Assembly: GCF_002351485.1 (NCBI RefSeq)
Contig: NZ_NWMW01000002.1
Span: 248,001 to 312,000 of the forward strand
From: Sphingomonas spermidinifaciens
GTDB lineage: Bacteria; Pseudomonadota; Alphaproteobacteria; Sphingomonadales; Sphingomonadaceae
Direction: 5' to 3'
Length of the DNA stretch: 64,000 nt
Each line of letters begins with the position of its first letter. Positions within the stretch are counted from its first letter, which is position 1. The notes under the pieces are model-generated. The model had not been told where the DNA came from and ran no database searches. It saw only the letters and a list, made by a program, of their open reading frames with translations. Positions 49,186-57,783 of this stretch are shown in pieces. The position numbers and the translations under genes are program-made.

Positions 49186-50531
49186 CCCGGACGACGCTTT
49201 TCGGGCGGGTGGCGGCTGCGCTGCTCGTGTCCGCCATTCCATGTGCGGGTCTGCACGCGCAGGCGGCCGATCCGCTGGCGTCGCTGTCGCCCGACAAGCG
49301 TGCCTTCCTGTCCGACGCCGCGACGCTCGAGAAGCTGGGGCTGACCCCCGAGAAGGTGCAGATCGCGCTCGCCGGGCGGACTCCGCAACAGGTCGATGCC
49401 TATGCCGCGGCGCTGATGCAGCTTCTCGAGGACGCGAAGTTCAAGCCCGGCCGGGACGCGGGCGAGATCGCGCTCAACCCGCAGGCGCGCGGCTTCAATT
49501 CGGGGACGATCGTTCGGCCCAAAATCCTCGACAAGGTGAAGCGCGACGACGGGCCGTTCAGTCTCAAGCGCTATATGTACCAGAAGGCGGGCGTGCCGAC
49601 CTTTGCCGACGCGCCGGTTGCGATCCGGCTGGAGGACCTGACCGCGGGCAAGGTCGATGTCGCGTTCGTCGGCGTGCCGCTCGACTTCTCGTCGGGCTGG
49701 CGCGACGCCAAGCATGCGCCCGAGGCGCTGCGCGGGATGGACGGGCTGGTCGGCGCCGATGCCGATGGCGGCGTCGATCCGGGGCTGGTCCTCAATCTCG
49801 CCGACTATGGCAACCTGACGATCGACCCGATGGCGCCCGACCGGGGCCTCGACCATGTGCGGTCGATGCTCGCCGACGTGGCAAAGGCGGGGGTGGTGCC
49901 CTTCGTCGTCGGCGGCGACCACACGCTCATGTACCCAGACGTCGCGGCGATGGTGGACGCCTATGGCGCGGGTAACGTCGCCGTCGTTCAATTCGACGCG
50001 CATGCCGATGCCGAGGAGAATGGAGACCACCTGATCTCCGACAATCAGACGCTGACGCGGCTGCTCGCCGAGAACATCGTCCGCCCCGCCAACGTCACGC
50101 ATGTGGGCCTTCGCGGACGCGGCGCGACGGGTGCGGTCAAGGCGCGGCTGGCGGCGGCGGGGGTGAAGCTTGTCCCGATGCAGGCGATCAGCGAGAAGGG
50201 CGCGGTCGCGGCGACCGATGCGATCGTCGCGGGGCTGCGCGGCGGGCCGGCCAATGTCTTCGTCAGCTTCGACATGAGCGTCCTCGATCCCGGCGACGCC
50301 CCCGCCTCGGGCAGGCCGGTGCCCGGCGGCATCACGATGCGCGAGGCGATCCCGATGGTGCGGCGCATCTGTTCGGAGACGAAGGTCGTCGGCTTCGACC
50401 TGCTCGATACCGCGCCGATCCTCGACCCCACCTATCTCACCCGGCTGAGCGCCAACTACATTCTCCACGCCTGCCTGTCCGGCATCGCGCTGCGCAAGGC
50501 GGCGGCGACGCAGACGGCGGCGGCCCGATGA
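49182..50531 (+). CDS. Ureohydrolase-superfamily protein C with an altered metal site
   Basis: 449 residues with a convincing Sec signal peptide (RVAAALLVSAIPCAGLHAQA). The catalytic domain keeps GGDHTLMYPD and QFDAHADAEE, but the final ligand motif reads SFDMSVLDPGD. Asp364 is present while the second Asp of the usual D-x-D is Ser366, so the second metal of the binuclear site should be weakened or lost. It is much more divergent from proteins B and D than they are from each other. It could be a mononuclear variant with another substrate, or a non-catalytic partner of its neighbours. Coupled on both sides by ATGA overlaps. Confidence 0.85.
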   Translation: MTRTTLFGRVAAALLVSAIPCAGLHAQAADPLASLSPDKRAFLSDAATLEKLGLTPEKVQIALAGRTPQQVDAYAAALMQLLEDAKFKPGRDAGEIALNPQARGFNSGTIVRPKILDKVKRDDGPFSLKRYMYQKAGVPTFADAPVAIRLEDLTAGKVDVAFVGVPLDFSSGWRDAKHAPEALRGMDGLVGADADGGVDPGLVLNLADYGNLTIDPMAPDRGLDHVRSMLADVAKAGVVPFVVGGDHTLMYPDVAAMVDAYGAGNVAVVQFDAHADAEENGDHLISDNQTLTRLLAENIVRPANVTHVGLRGRGATGAVKARLAAAGVKLVPMQAISEKGAVAATDAIVAGLRGGPANVFVSFDMSVLDPGDAPASGRPVPGGITMREAIPMVRRICSETKVVGFDLLDTAPILDPTYLTRLSANYILHACLSGIALRKAAATQTAAAR

Positions 50532-52018
50532 CCTCCGCCAGCGCGCTCACCGGCTGGAGCCTTGCCGCGGTCGCCGCGCTGACCGCCAGCCTCGGCGGCG
50601 ACATGCAGCAGACGCCCAACCCGCCGCCGCCGATCCCGGCGGAGGACATCATGGGCGAGCCCAAGCCGGTCGACCTCCCGGCCGACGTGGCGGCGAAACT
50701 GGCCGGTATCGCGCCTGAGAAGGTCGCGCTCATCAAGGCGGGGCGGACCGGCCGCTATGTCGAGAAGGACACGCTGTTCGAGCGCATCCGCACGCTGCCG
50801 CCCGCCGAACTCGCCACCTATATCGACGCGATCTGGTCGCTCCACGAACAGGCCGAGTTCAAGGCGGGGCGCGACCGGATCACGATCCCGCTCGACACCG
50901 CCTCGCCGATGTTCAACGCCTGGAAGACCAAGCGGCCGCTGCTGCTCGATCCGAAGCGCGATCCCGGGCCGGTCGATCTCGGCCGCTATATCGGTGGGCG
51001 CGGCGGCGGCTTCGCGACCTTCGCCAACGCGCCCGTCGCCTTCACGCCCGAGGATCTGAAGGCTGGGAAGGTCGAGGTGGCGATCGTCGGCGCGCCGCTC
51101 GACATGGGTTCGGGCTGGCGCAACGCCATCGACGGGCCGCGGGCCCTGCGCATGACCGGCGGCGCGGGCGGCAACGACATGTATTCGATGATCAACCCCA
51201 ACGGGGCGCTCAAGATCGTCGATTATGGCGACATCGCCATCGACCAGAACTCGACCGAGCGCAGCGTCGATCATGTGCGCGAGATGGTGCGCGAGATCGC
51301 CCGGACCGGCGCCATCCCGATCGTCATCGGCGGCGACCACAGCCTCGAATATCCCAATGTCGCCGCCGCCGCCGATGTCCATGGCAAGGGCAAGGTGGGC
51401 GTGGTCCACTTCGATTCGCACTATGACGTGGGGCGCAACGGCGTCCACTGGATCACCCACGGCTCGCCCGTCTATCGCGTGCTGCATGAGGGGCATGTCC
51501 GGCCGCAGGACTATATCCAGGTCGGCCTGCGCGCGCGCGGCCCCGACCTCGAGACCTTCGGCTGGATGCGCAACAAGGGCATGCGCTACCACACGATGGT
51601 CGAGGTCGAGAAATGGGGCTGGGAGCGGGTGATGGCCCGCGCCCTGGCCGAGGCGCGGCAGAACACCAAGAAGCTCTGGATCAGCTTCGACGTCGACGTT
51701 CTCGATCCAGCCTTCATGCCCGGCACCGGCACGCCCGTCCCCGGCGGGCTGACGATGCGCGAGGCGCAGCCGATCATGCGCCGGCTGTGTGCGGAGAACG
51801 ACATCGCCGGCATCGATATCGTCGAGGTCGCCCCGTATCTCGACACCAGCTACAAGACCGCGCTCAACAGCAATTACCTGCTCAATGCCTGCCTCGCGGG
51901 CATCGCGATGCGCAAGAAGGGACTGAATCCCGGCTATTTCAACCCGGTCTCGGTCGAGCACGGCATCGACGATTATTACGCGCCGAAAGCGCGCCGGCCC
52001 GCCCGAAAGCGGCGCTGA
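50528..52018 (+). CDS. Ureohydrolase-superfamily protein D
   Basis: 496 residues, a close paralogue of protein B, with a hydrophobic N-terminus (WSLAAVAALTASLGG), the same roughly 130-residue extension, and complete ligands GGDHSLEY, HFDSHYD and SFDVDVLDP. The C-terminal third and a central block are nearly identical at DNA level to protein B, indicating recent duplication or gene conversion. It differs in the loops around the active site (HWITHGSPVYRVLHEGHV versus HQLDHGQPVYRVISEGHV), so the two may prefer different substrates. A basic C-terminal tail (ARRPARKRR) is specific to this copy. Third gene of the operon. Confidence 0.88.
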   Translation: MTSASALTGWSLAAVAALTASLGGDMQQTPNPPPPIPAEDIMGEPKPVDLPADVAAKLAGIAPEKVALIKAGRTGRYVEKDTLFERIRTLPPAELATYIDAIWSLHEQAEFKAGRDRITIPLDTASPMFNAWKTKRPLLLDPKRDPGPVDLGRYIGGRGGGFATFANAPVAFTPEDLKAGKVEVAIVGAPLDMGSGWRNAIDGPRALRMTGGAGGNDMYSMINPNGALKIVDYGDIAIDQNSTERSVDHVREMVREIARTGAIPIVIGGDHSLEYPNVAAAADVHGKGKVGVVHFDSHYDVGRNGVHWITHGSPVYRVLHEGHVRPQDYIQVGLRARGPDLETFGWMRNKGMRYHTMVEVEKWGWERVMARALAEARQNTKKLWISFDVDVLDPAFMPGTGTPVPGGLTMREAQPIMRRLCAENDIAGIDIVEVAPYLDTSYKTALNSNYLLNACLAGIAMRKKGLNPGYFNPVSVEHGIDDYYAPKARRPARKRR

Positions 52019-52027
52019 GCGGCGATA

Positions 52028-52069
52028 TACGTCATCTGCCCGATACCCGGCGCGGACGGCGCCGATAGG
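52028..52069 (+). promoter_or_regulatory. Promoter of the quinohemoprotein operon with regulon dyad (site 7)
   Basis: The dyad TACGTCA-TC-TGCCCGA (52028-52043) and a -10-like GATAGG (52064-52069) are 20 bp apart, about 30 bases before the qhpA start with its GGGGGA ribosome site. Confidence 0.6.
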
Positions 52070-52099
52070 GTCGGCATCGAACCAGGGGGACCACCGGGC

Positions 52100-53839
52100 A
52101 TGCGTGCCACGCGCCTTCGTACTCTGTCGCTGTTGAGCCTGAGCGCCGCGATGCTGCTCGCCGGCGCGACCGCCAGCCTGGCGGGCGCGCAGGGCGAGGA
52201 TGCGTCGCCCGAGAAGGAGGCGGGCATCCCCGTCACCGATCCACTCGTCGTCGAGAAATGCGGCAGCTGCCACGCCGCCGATTCCAAGGGCAACCTCTCC
52301 CGCATCAGCTGGTCGCGCACCACACCGGAAGGCTGGGCACAGGCGATCAAGCGGATGGTGCGCCTGAACGGCCTCGACATCTCCCCCGATCAGTCGCGTG
52401 CGATCGTCGCCTCGCTCTCGACCAGCCACGGCCTGTCGCCCGAGGAGGCGAAGGCGGTGATGTACATTCCCGAAAAGCGGATGATCGACGAGACCAACAT
52501 CCCCAACGACGATGTCCGCGGCGCGTGCGCGGCGTGCCACGCGATGGGCCAGCCCCTGTCATGGCGCCGGTCGCGGCACGAGTGGAAGCTGCTCCAGGAC
52601 CTGCACGTCGCGCTCTATTCGCAGGCGGATGCGCAGTATCGCCGCCCCGCCGCCGTGCCACCGGGCGCCGCCCCCGCCGAGGGCGAAGCGCCGGCGAAGA
52701 AAAGGACGCGCGGCGAGGTAGCGCTCGAATGGATCCGCAAGGCGGCCCCCCTCCACACCCCCGAATGGGCGGCGTGGAGCGCGCGGGTGCGCAGCCCGAA
52801 GCTGGCGGGCGAGTGGCTCGTCACCGCGTCGGTGCCGGGCAAGGGCCGCTATGTCGGCACGATGACGCTGGCGGCGGGCGGGGCGGATCGCTTCACGACC
52901 CGGACTGTGCTGCGCCCGATCGACGGCGAGGGGCCGGCGATCACGCGGACGGGCAGCGGCCTCGTCTATGCCGGCTATGGCTGGCGCGGCATGTCGCAGG
53001 GCGGCGGCGCGGGCGCACCCGATGCGCTGGGCAATGCCGCGCGCGAGGCGATGTGGTTCGACCCTGACCAGAAAAGCGGCGACGGCCGCTGGTACTGGGG
53101 CGAGTATCACGAGTTCGGCTATGACGTGAAACTGACCCGCGCGAGCGCCGAGCCGGCGGTGCTGGCGGTCGTCCCCGGCCGTCTGAAGGTGGGGACGAAG
53201 GGCGCTCGGCTGCGTATCCTCGGCCACAATCTGCCGGCGCAGCCCGGCGACGTCGACCTCGGCAGCGGCGTCACGGTCCGGCGCGTGGTCTCGGTGAGCC
53301 CGGGCGAATGGGTGGTCGAGGCCGACGTGGCCCCCGCCGCCCCCTCCGGCCCCCGCGACGTGGTGCTGGCGGGCGCGGTGCTCGAAAAGGCGTTCCCCGT
53401 CTATCGCAGCGTCGATTTCATGAAGGTCGTGCCCGAGACCGGCCTCGCCCGGCTCGGCGGCGCGCGGCATCCCAAGGGCTATCAGCAGTTCGAGGCGCTG
53501 GGCTTCGAGAACGGCCCCGATGGCAAACAGGGGACCGCCGATGACGTTGCGCTCGGCCCGATCGACGTGGCCTGGTCGATCGCCGAGTTTCCGACCGTCT
53601 GGTACGATGACGACGTGAAGTTCGTCGGCAAGCTGTCGCCCGCCGCGCTGTTCACGCCCAATGTCGATGGTCCCAATCCCGAGCGCCGCTTCGGCCGCAA
53701 CAATTATGGCGAGGTGTGGGCGACCGCGACCGCGCGGGCCGAGAAGGACAAGTTCGGGCGACCGCTGACCGCGCGCGGCTTCCTCGTCGTGACCGTGCCC
53801 TCGTTCCAGCGCTGGGACCAGCCGGAGGTGTCGAAATGA
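52100..53839 (+). CDS. qhpA: Quinohemoprotein amine dehydrogenase, alpha (dihaem) subunit
   Basis: 579 residues. A Sec signal peptide ends near LAGAQ. The dihaem cytochrome c domain has CGSCH (54-58) and CAACH (143-147), and it is followed by the all-beta domains of the known alpha subunit. A Pro/Ala/Lys-rich linker near 195-215 makes it somewhat longer than characterised homologues. The haems carry electrons from the CTQ of the gamma subunit to a soluble cytochrome or azurin. It begins a seven-gene operon and overlaps qhpD as ATGA. Confidence 0.95.
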   Translation: MRATRLRTLSLLSLSAAMLLAGATASLAGAQGEDASPEKEAGIPVTDPLVVEKCGSCHAADSKGNLSRISWSRTTPEGWAQAIKRMVRLNGLDISPDQSRAIVASLSTSHGLSPEEAKAVMYIPEKRMIDETNIPNDDVRGACAACHAMGQPLSWRRSRHEWKLLQDLHVALYSQADAQYRRPAAVPPGAAPAEGEAPAKKRTRGEVALEWIRKAAPLHTPEWAAWSARVRSPKLAGEWLVTASVPGKGRYVGTMTLAAGGADRFTTRTVLRPIDGEGPAITRTGSGLVYAGYGWRGMSQGGGAGAPDALGNAAREAMWFDPDQKSGDGRWYWGEYHEFGYDVKLTRASAEPAVLAVVPGRLKVGTKGARLRILGHNLPAQPGDVDLGSGVTVRRVVSVSPGEWVVEADVAPAAPSGPRDVVLAGAVLEKAFPVYRSVDFMKVVPETGLARLGGARHPKGYQQFEALGFENGPDGKQGTADDVALGPIDVAWSIAEFPTVWYDDDVKFVGKLSPAALFTPNVDGPNPERRFGRNNYGEVWATATARAEKDKFGRPLTARGFLVVTVPSFQRWDQPEVSK

Positions 53840-55287
53840 CCGCGCTCAAGGACGTGCGTTACCGGGCGGGCGAGGCGCATCGCTTCGAGGCGGCCGGACA
53901 GGGCTTCGCCTACCTCCCCGGCGCGGGCGCGATCTTCGCGCTGGACGGCGCGGTCGAGGGCGTGCTGGCGGCGATCGGCAAGGATGGTGCGACGCACGGC
54001 GGGCTGGTCGATGCGCTCGTTGCCGACGGCACCACGCCCGCCGATGCCGAGGGGCTGCTTCGCGAGCTTCGCCAGGTGCGGCTGATCGAGCATGGCGATG
54101 CCGTCGCCTTCGCCGCGCCCGAGATGCCGCCGGCCGACTTCCCGCTTCAGGCGCTGGTGCTCAACATCACCAACCAGTGCAATCTCGCCTGCACCTATTG
54201 CTACGAGTTCGGCGCGGACAAGATCGCGACGCCGGCGGGCAAGCCCAAATACATGACGATCGAGACCGCCCGCGCCTCGATCGACCTGCTGATTGCAGAG
54301 GCGCGGGGGCGGCCCGCAGTCCACGTCACGTTCTTCGGCGGCGAGACGCTGATGAACTTCCGGCTGCTCAAGGACGTGGTCGAGTACGCCGATGCGGCGA
54401 CCGCGGCGGCGGGCAAGGCGATCACCTACAGCCTCACCACCAACGCGACATTGCTGACGCCCGCCATCATCGACTTCCTGTCCGATCACCGCATCGGCGT
54501 GACCGTCAGCATGGACGGTCCGCCCGAGATCCAGGACAAGCACCGCGTCTACAAGAACGGCAAGGGCAGCTATGCCGTCATCGAACCGCGACTGCGCGCG
54601 CTGATCGCGGGGCACAAGACGCGGGCGGTGACGGCGCGGGTGACGCTGACCGAGGGTGTGACCGACGTCATCGCCATCTATCGCCACCTCAAGGACGAAC
54701 TCGGCTTCCACGAAGTCGGCTTCGCCCCGGTGACCGAGAGCGGCAATCGCACCTATGCGCTGGGCGAGGGCGGCATGGACACGGTGCTCGCGCAGTTCCG
54801 CGCGCTCGCCGACGAATGGCTGGCGGAGGCGCTGCAGGGGCGCAGCCACGGCTTCACCAATGTCAGCGAGACGATCGGCGAGCTGATCTCGGGCGTCAAC
54901 AAGTCGCATCCGTGCGGCGCCGCCCTCGGGCTGATGGGGGTGGGGCCGTCGGGCGACCTGTCGCCCTGCCACCGCTTCACCGATGCCGACAGCCATTCGA
55001 TGGGGCATGTCTCGACGGGCATCGACCGGGCGGCGCAGACCGACTTCCTGTCGCGCGGGCATGTCGCAGCGAAGTACGACTGCCAGTCGTGCTGGGCGCG
55101 GCCGCTTTGCGCCGGCGGCTGCCATCACGAGGCGTTCGTCCGCTACGGCGACACCGGCCACGCCAACCTGCACTATTGCGACTGGATCCGCGAGTGGACC
55201 GACGTCTGCCTTGAGATCTACGGCACGCTGGCTGCGCGCAATCCCGATTTCCTCGTCCGCTTCGCCGACCGGAAGGGCCTGTCATGA
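53836..55287 (+). CDS. qhpD: Radical SAM peptide-thioether synthase QhpD
   Basis: 483 residues. The radical SAM cluster binds Cys115, Cys119 and Cys122 in NQCNLACTYCYEFG. The partial barrel contains VTFFGGETLMNF and the TTNATLL block. The C-terminal SPASM region has further cysteines (SHPCGAALG, LSPCHRF, YDCQSCWARPLCAGGCHHE) for auxiliary 4Fe-4S clusters. QhpD forms the three intrapeptide Cys-to-Asp/Glu thioether bonds in the gamma subunit before export. The ATG at 53836 overlaps the qhpA stop; qhpC follows directly, enzyme next to substrate. Confidence 0.96.
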   Translation: MTALKDVRYRAGEAHRFEAAGQGFAYLPGAGAIFALDGAVEGVLAAIGKDGATHGGLVDALVADGTTPADAEGLLRELRQVRLIEHGDAVAFAAPEMPPADFPLQALVLNITNQCNLACTYCYEFGADKIATPAGKPKYMTIETARASIDLLIAEARGRPAVHVTFFGGETLMNFRLLKDVVEYADAATAAAGKAITYSLTTNATLLTPAIIDFLSDHRIGVTVSMDGPPEIQDKHRVYKNGKGSYAVIEPRLRALIAGHKTRAVTARVTLTEGVTDVIAIYRHLKDELGFHEVGFAPVTESGNRTYALGEGGMDTVLAQFRALADEWLAEALQGRSHGFTNVSETIGELISGVNKSHPCGAALGLMGVGPSGDLSPCHRFTDADSHSMGHVSTGIDRAAQTDFLSRGHVAAKYDCQSCWARPLCAGGCHHEAFVRYGDTGHANLHYCDWIREWTDVCLEIYGTLAARNPDFLVRFADRKGLS

Positions 55288-55619
55288 AGCATCTGAAGCC
55301 GCTCAACCAGAAGGCCGAGCGCATCGCCGCCGCGCCCGTGCCCGAGATCGAGGAGGCGGACGACGTCGTCGCGCTCCAGGACCCGCGGCCGCACGTGCCC
55401 ATGGGGTGCAGCCTCTCCTTCTCACCCGGTTGGGAAGTCGATGCCGGCGGCGGCACCGCGGGCCTCTGCCAGCCGGTCGAGCGCGACATCTACGACTGCT
55501 ACGTCACCTGTTTCTGGCCGGTGCAGATGCCAGACCATGTTAATTACTCGCCCGACTGGGCCTCGAACTGCGCGGCGGCGACCAAGGATTGGCGCAGCCT
55601 CGACCTGGTATTCCCATGA
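55284..55619 (+). CDS. qhpC: Quinohemoprotein amine dehydrogenase, gamma (CTQ) subunit precursor
   Basis: 111 residues: a leader of about 35 residues without a Sec signal, then the cross-linked core. Every modified position fits the known spacing: Cys42-Glu51, Cys62-Asp68 and Cys76-Asp84 for the three thioethers, and Cys72-Trp78 for the cysteine tryptophylquinone. The offsets from the first Cys (9, 20, 26, 30, 34, 36, 42) equal those I recall for the Paracoccus enzyme (7, 16, 27, 33, 37, 41, 43, 49). QhpD, QhpG, QhpE and QhpF encoded around it would install the links, hydroxylate the Trp, remove the leader and export the product. Confidence 0.96.
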   Translation: MKHLKPLNQKAERIAAAPVPEIEEADDVVALQDPRPHVPMGCSLSFSPGWEVDAGGGTAGLCQPVERDIYDCYVTCFWPVQMPDHVNYSPDWASNCAAATKDWRSLDLVFP

Positions 55620-56695
55620 GGCGGTTTCTCGCATTCGCCGCTGCGACGCTGGGGCTGGCGGGGGCGGCGCCGGCGAAGGAGCTGTTCCTCGGCTCCTATC
55701 CCGACCAGCTCCTGATCTTCGACGAGGGGGCGGGCGCCGTCACCGGCCGCATCAAGCTGGCAAGCGGCCTGCCCACCTCGATGCAACTGTCGCCGGACGG
55801 CAAGCGCATCTATGTCACGACGATCACGACGAGCGGGATCGAGGTGATCGACACCGCGACCAAGCGCGTGATCAACCAGTTCAGCCTCAATGACGGTCCC
55901 ACGCGCTGGCGCTTCTGGGGCGGCGTGCCCGACCCGACCGGCCGCTTCTTCTACACCGTGGGGACGAAGTTCGAGAAGGGCATCGACCGCTACACGGTCA
56001 GCAAGCCGCTCTACATCGTCATCGACCTGCAGGCGAAGAAAGTAGCGCGGACGGCCGAGGTCGAGGAGCAGGACGACCGGACGAGCGGGCGCGGCGGGTT
56101 CAAGATCTCGCCTGACGGCCGCTTCCTCTACAATTTCGGCGAGAAGGTGGTGATCGTCGACACCGCGACGCTGAAGGCGGTCGAACGGATCGAGCTCGCC
56201 AAGCCGGAGGGGCTTGGCCTCGAGGAAGTGGGTTTCGGCACGCAGCTCGAGAACCAGCGCGATCCGCGCCGGCTGGTCGCGCTGTTCAACGCCGCCGACC
56301 CCTATATTCACAACAAGATCTTCGGCGTCGCGCGGTTCGACCTGACGACGCGCGCCTTCGACTTCACCCCGATCGGCCCGGCGCCCGACGCGATGGCCGG
56401 GCTCCAGCTCTCGCCCGACGGCAACATCGCCTATACCGTCGTCACCAACGGCAAGCTTGGCAACAAGCGCTGCGAGTTCTGGCGCTTCGACATGAAGACC
56501 AACGCGGTGCAGGGCAAGGCCGAGTTCCAGTGCCGCTCGCGCTTCCGCTTCGGCCTGTCGGGCGATGGGTCCAAGCTCTACATCTATGGCGCGAGCTATG
56601 ACGTCGAGGTCTATGACGCGGCGACGCTGAAGCGCGAGAAGGTGTGGGACCTGGGCGCCGACACGACCGGCGCGGGCATGGTGATCGCGGGATGA
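55616..56695 (+). CDS. qhpB: Quinohemoprotein amine dehydrogenase, beta (propeller) subunit
   Basis: 359 residues. A signal peptide (FLAFAAATLGLAGAAPA) is followed by a seven-bladed propeller of YVTN type with repeats such as PTSMQLSPDGKRIYVTTITTSGIEVID and FKISPDGRFLYNFGEKVVIVDTATLKAVER. It forms the scaffold of the active-site cleft with the gamma subunit. The ATG at 55616 overlaps the qhpC stop. Confidence 0.94.
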   Translation: MRRFLAFAAATLGLAGAAPAKELFLGSYPDQLLIFDEGAGAVTGRIKLASGLPTSMQLSPDGKRIYVTTITTSGIEVIDTATKRVINQFSLNDGPTRWRFWGGVPDPTGRFFYTVGTKFEKGIDRYTVSKPLYIVIDLQAKKVARTAEVEEQDDRTSGRGGFKISPDGRFLYNFGEKVVIVDTATLKAVERIELAKPEGLGLEEVGFGTQLENQRDPRRLVALFNAADPYIHNKIFGVARFDLTTRAFDFTPIGPAPDAMAGLQLSPDGNIAYTVVTNGKLGNKRCEFWRFDMKTNAVQGKAEFQCRSRFRFGLSGDGSKLYIYGASYDVEVYDAATLKREKVWDLGADTTGAGMVIAG

Positions 56696-57783
56696 GCCGG
56701 CCCCGCGTCGCGGTACGCGGCGGCGGGGTCGCCGCGGCGGTCGCGGCGCGGTTGCTGCGCGCAGGGGCGGGCAACGTGGTGGTCGAGGGCGCCGCGCGGG
56801 CGGGGGTGCCCGCGGTGCTGCTGAGCGATCCGGCGCGCGCCTTGCTGCGCGATGCGATGGATGCGCCAGCACTGTTCGAGGGGCTGCCGCGGGTCGAGCG
56901 GCGGGTGGTCAACTGGGGCGGGGCCAGCCGGACGATGCCGCATGCTGCGACCTTGGTGCCGGGGGCGGTGCTCGATATGCTCGGCATGCCCGATGAGCCG
57001 GGCGCCGAGGCCGCGGGCGCAGCCGACTTCACCATCCTTGCCGAGAAGCCTTCCGATCCGCCGATTTGCTTCGGCGAGCGTTCCGCGACGGCGGTGCCGG
57101 TACGGCTGATCGGCATCGCCGCATGCGCGGAATGCCGGATCGAGGCGGTGGCGTCGGGCTGGCTGTTCCTGATGCCGGCGGCTCCACCATGGTCTCGCGA
57201 AGGCGGGCGCCCGGGGCCATGCGCGCCGACGGTCGGAGGCCCGCTTGACCCTGGATCCCCGCCCTCGCGGGAGCGCGATGAGCATCCAGGCTGGCTGCTC
57301 GCCATCGGCGCTGCGCCCGAGCTACTGTTGGCCGAGAGCCGCTCGATCGCGCCGCGTGTCTCGATCGCTGGCTTCGCGACCCGCTTCGATGCCGCACCGC
57401 GCATGGCCGCGCGGCTGGCGGGTAACGACTGGCTCACCTGCGGCAGTGCCGCGCTCGCCTTCGATCCGGTTTGCGGCGACGGGGTGGCGCAGTCGGCGCG
57501 CGAAGGCATACTTGCCGCCGCAGTGGTCGCCGCGATCGCCGAGGGCGGCGACCGGGCGGCGCTGATCGGCCATTACGAGGCGATGCTGATCGCCGCGATG
57601 CGACGGCACCTCCAGCTTTCGATGCCCTTCTATGCGAGCGGTGGCACCTCCGACTGGTGGCGCACGCAGTACGAAGCGCTTGTCGAGGGGCATGCGCATT
57701 GCACCCGCCTGCTCGCGCGGCGGCCCGAGCCGCGGTTCATGCTCGACGGCTTCCGCCTCGTGCCGCGCGCGATCGCGGCGTGA
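56692..57783 (+). CDS. qhpG: FAD-dependent monooxygenase QhpG, carrying an in-frame repeat insertion
   Basis: 363 residues. The N-terminal dinucleotide fold is VAVRGGGVAAAVAARLLRAGA, the later flavin motif is GSAALAFDPVCGDGVAQSAREGI, and the C-terminal part ends RFMLDGFRLVPR. QhpG hydroxylates the gamma-subunit tryptophan on the way to CTQ. Residues about 166-202 are encoded by a dispersed palindromic repeat (57190-57284) inserted in frame, giving a Pro/Gly/Arg-rich segment not expected in the family. It should sit in a surface loop for the enzyme to work. Overlaps qhpB and qhpF. Confidence 0.88.
   Translation: MSRPRVAVRGGGVAAAVAARLLRAGAGNVVVEGAARAGVPAVLLSDPARALLRDAMDAPALFEGLPRVERRVVNWGGASRTMPHAATLVPGAVLDMLGMPDEPGAEAAGAADFTILAEKPSDPPICFGERSATAVPVRLIGIAACAECRIEAVASGWLFLMPAAPPWSREGGRPGPCAPTVGGPLDPGSPPSRERDEHPGWLLAIGAAPELLLAESRSIAPRVSIAGFATRFDAAPRMAARLAGNDWLTCGSAALAFDPVCGDGVAQSAREGILAAAVVAAIAEGGDRAALIGHYEAMLIAAMRRHLQLSMPFYASGGTSDWWRTQYEALVEGHAHCTRLLARRPEPRFMLDGFRLVPRAIAA
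57190..57284. repeat. Dispersed palindromic repeat inside qhpG
   Basis: A GC-rich element whose ends resemble each other inverted: CTCGCGAAGGCGGG near 57193 and CCCGCCCTCGCGGGAG near 57258. It contains the exact reverse complement (57253-57271) of the 19-mer between ureA and ureB. It keeps the reading frame open, which is unusual for an intergenic-type repeat. Confidence 0.7.

Noticed and set aside
49182..50531. Ureohydrolase C as a decayed pseudogene
   Set aside because: The frame, signal peptide and other ligand motifs are intact and coupled to neighbours by ATGA overlaps; only one ligand is changed.
56692..57783. qhpG as a pseudogene because of the repeat insertion
   Set aside because: The insertion keeps the frame, and both flanking flavin-fold halves are intact.
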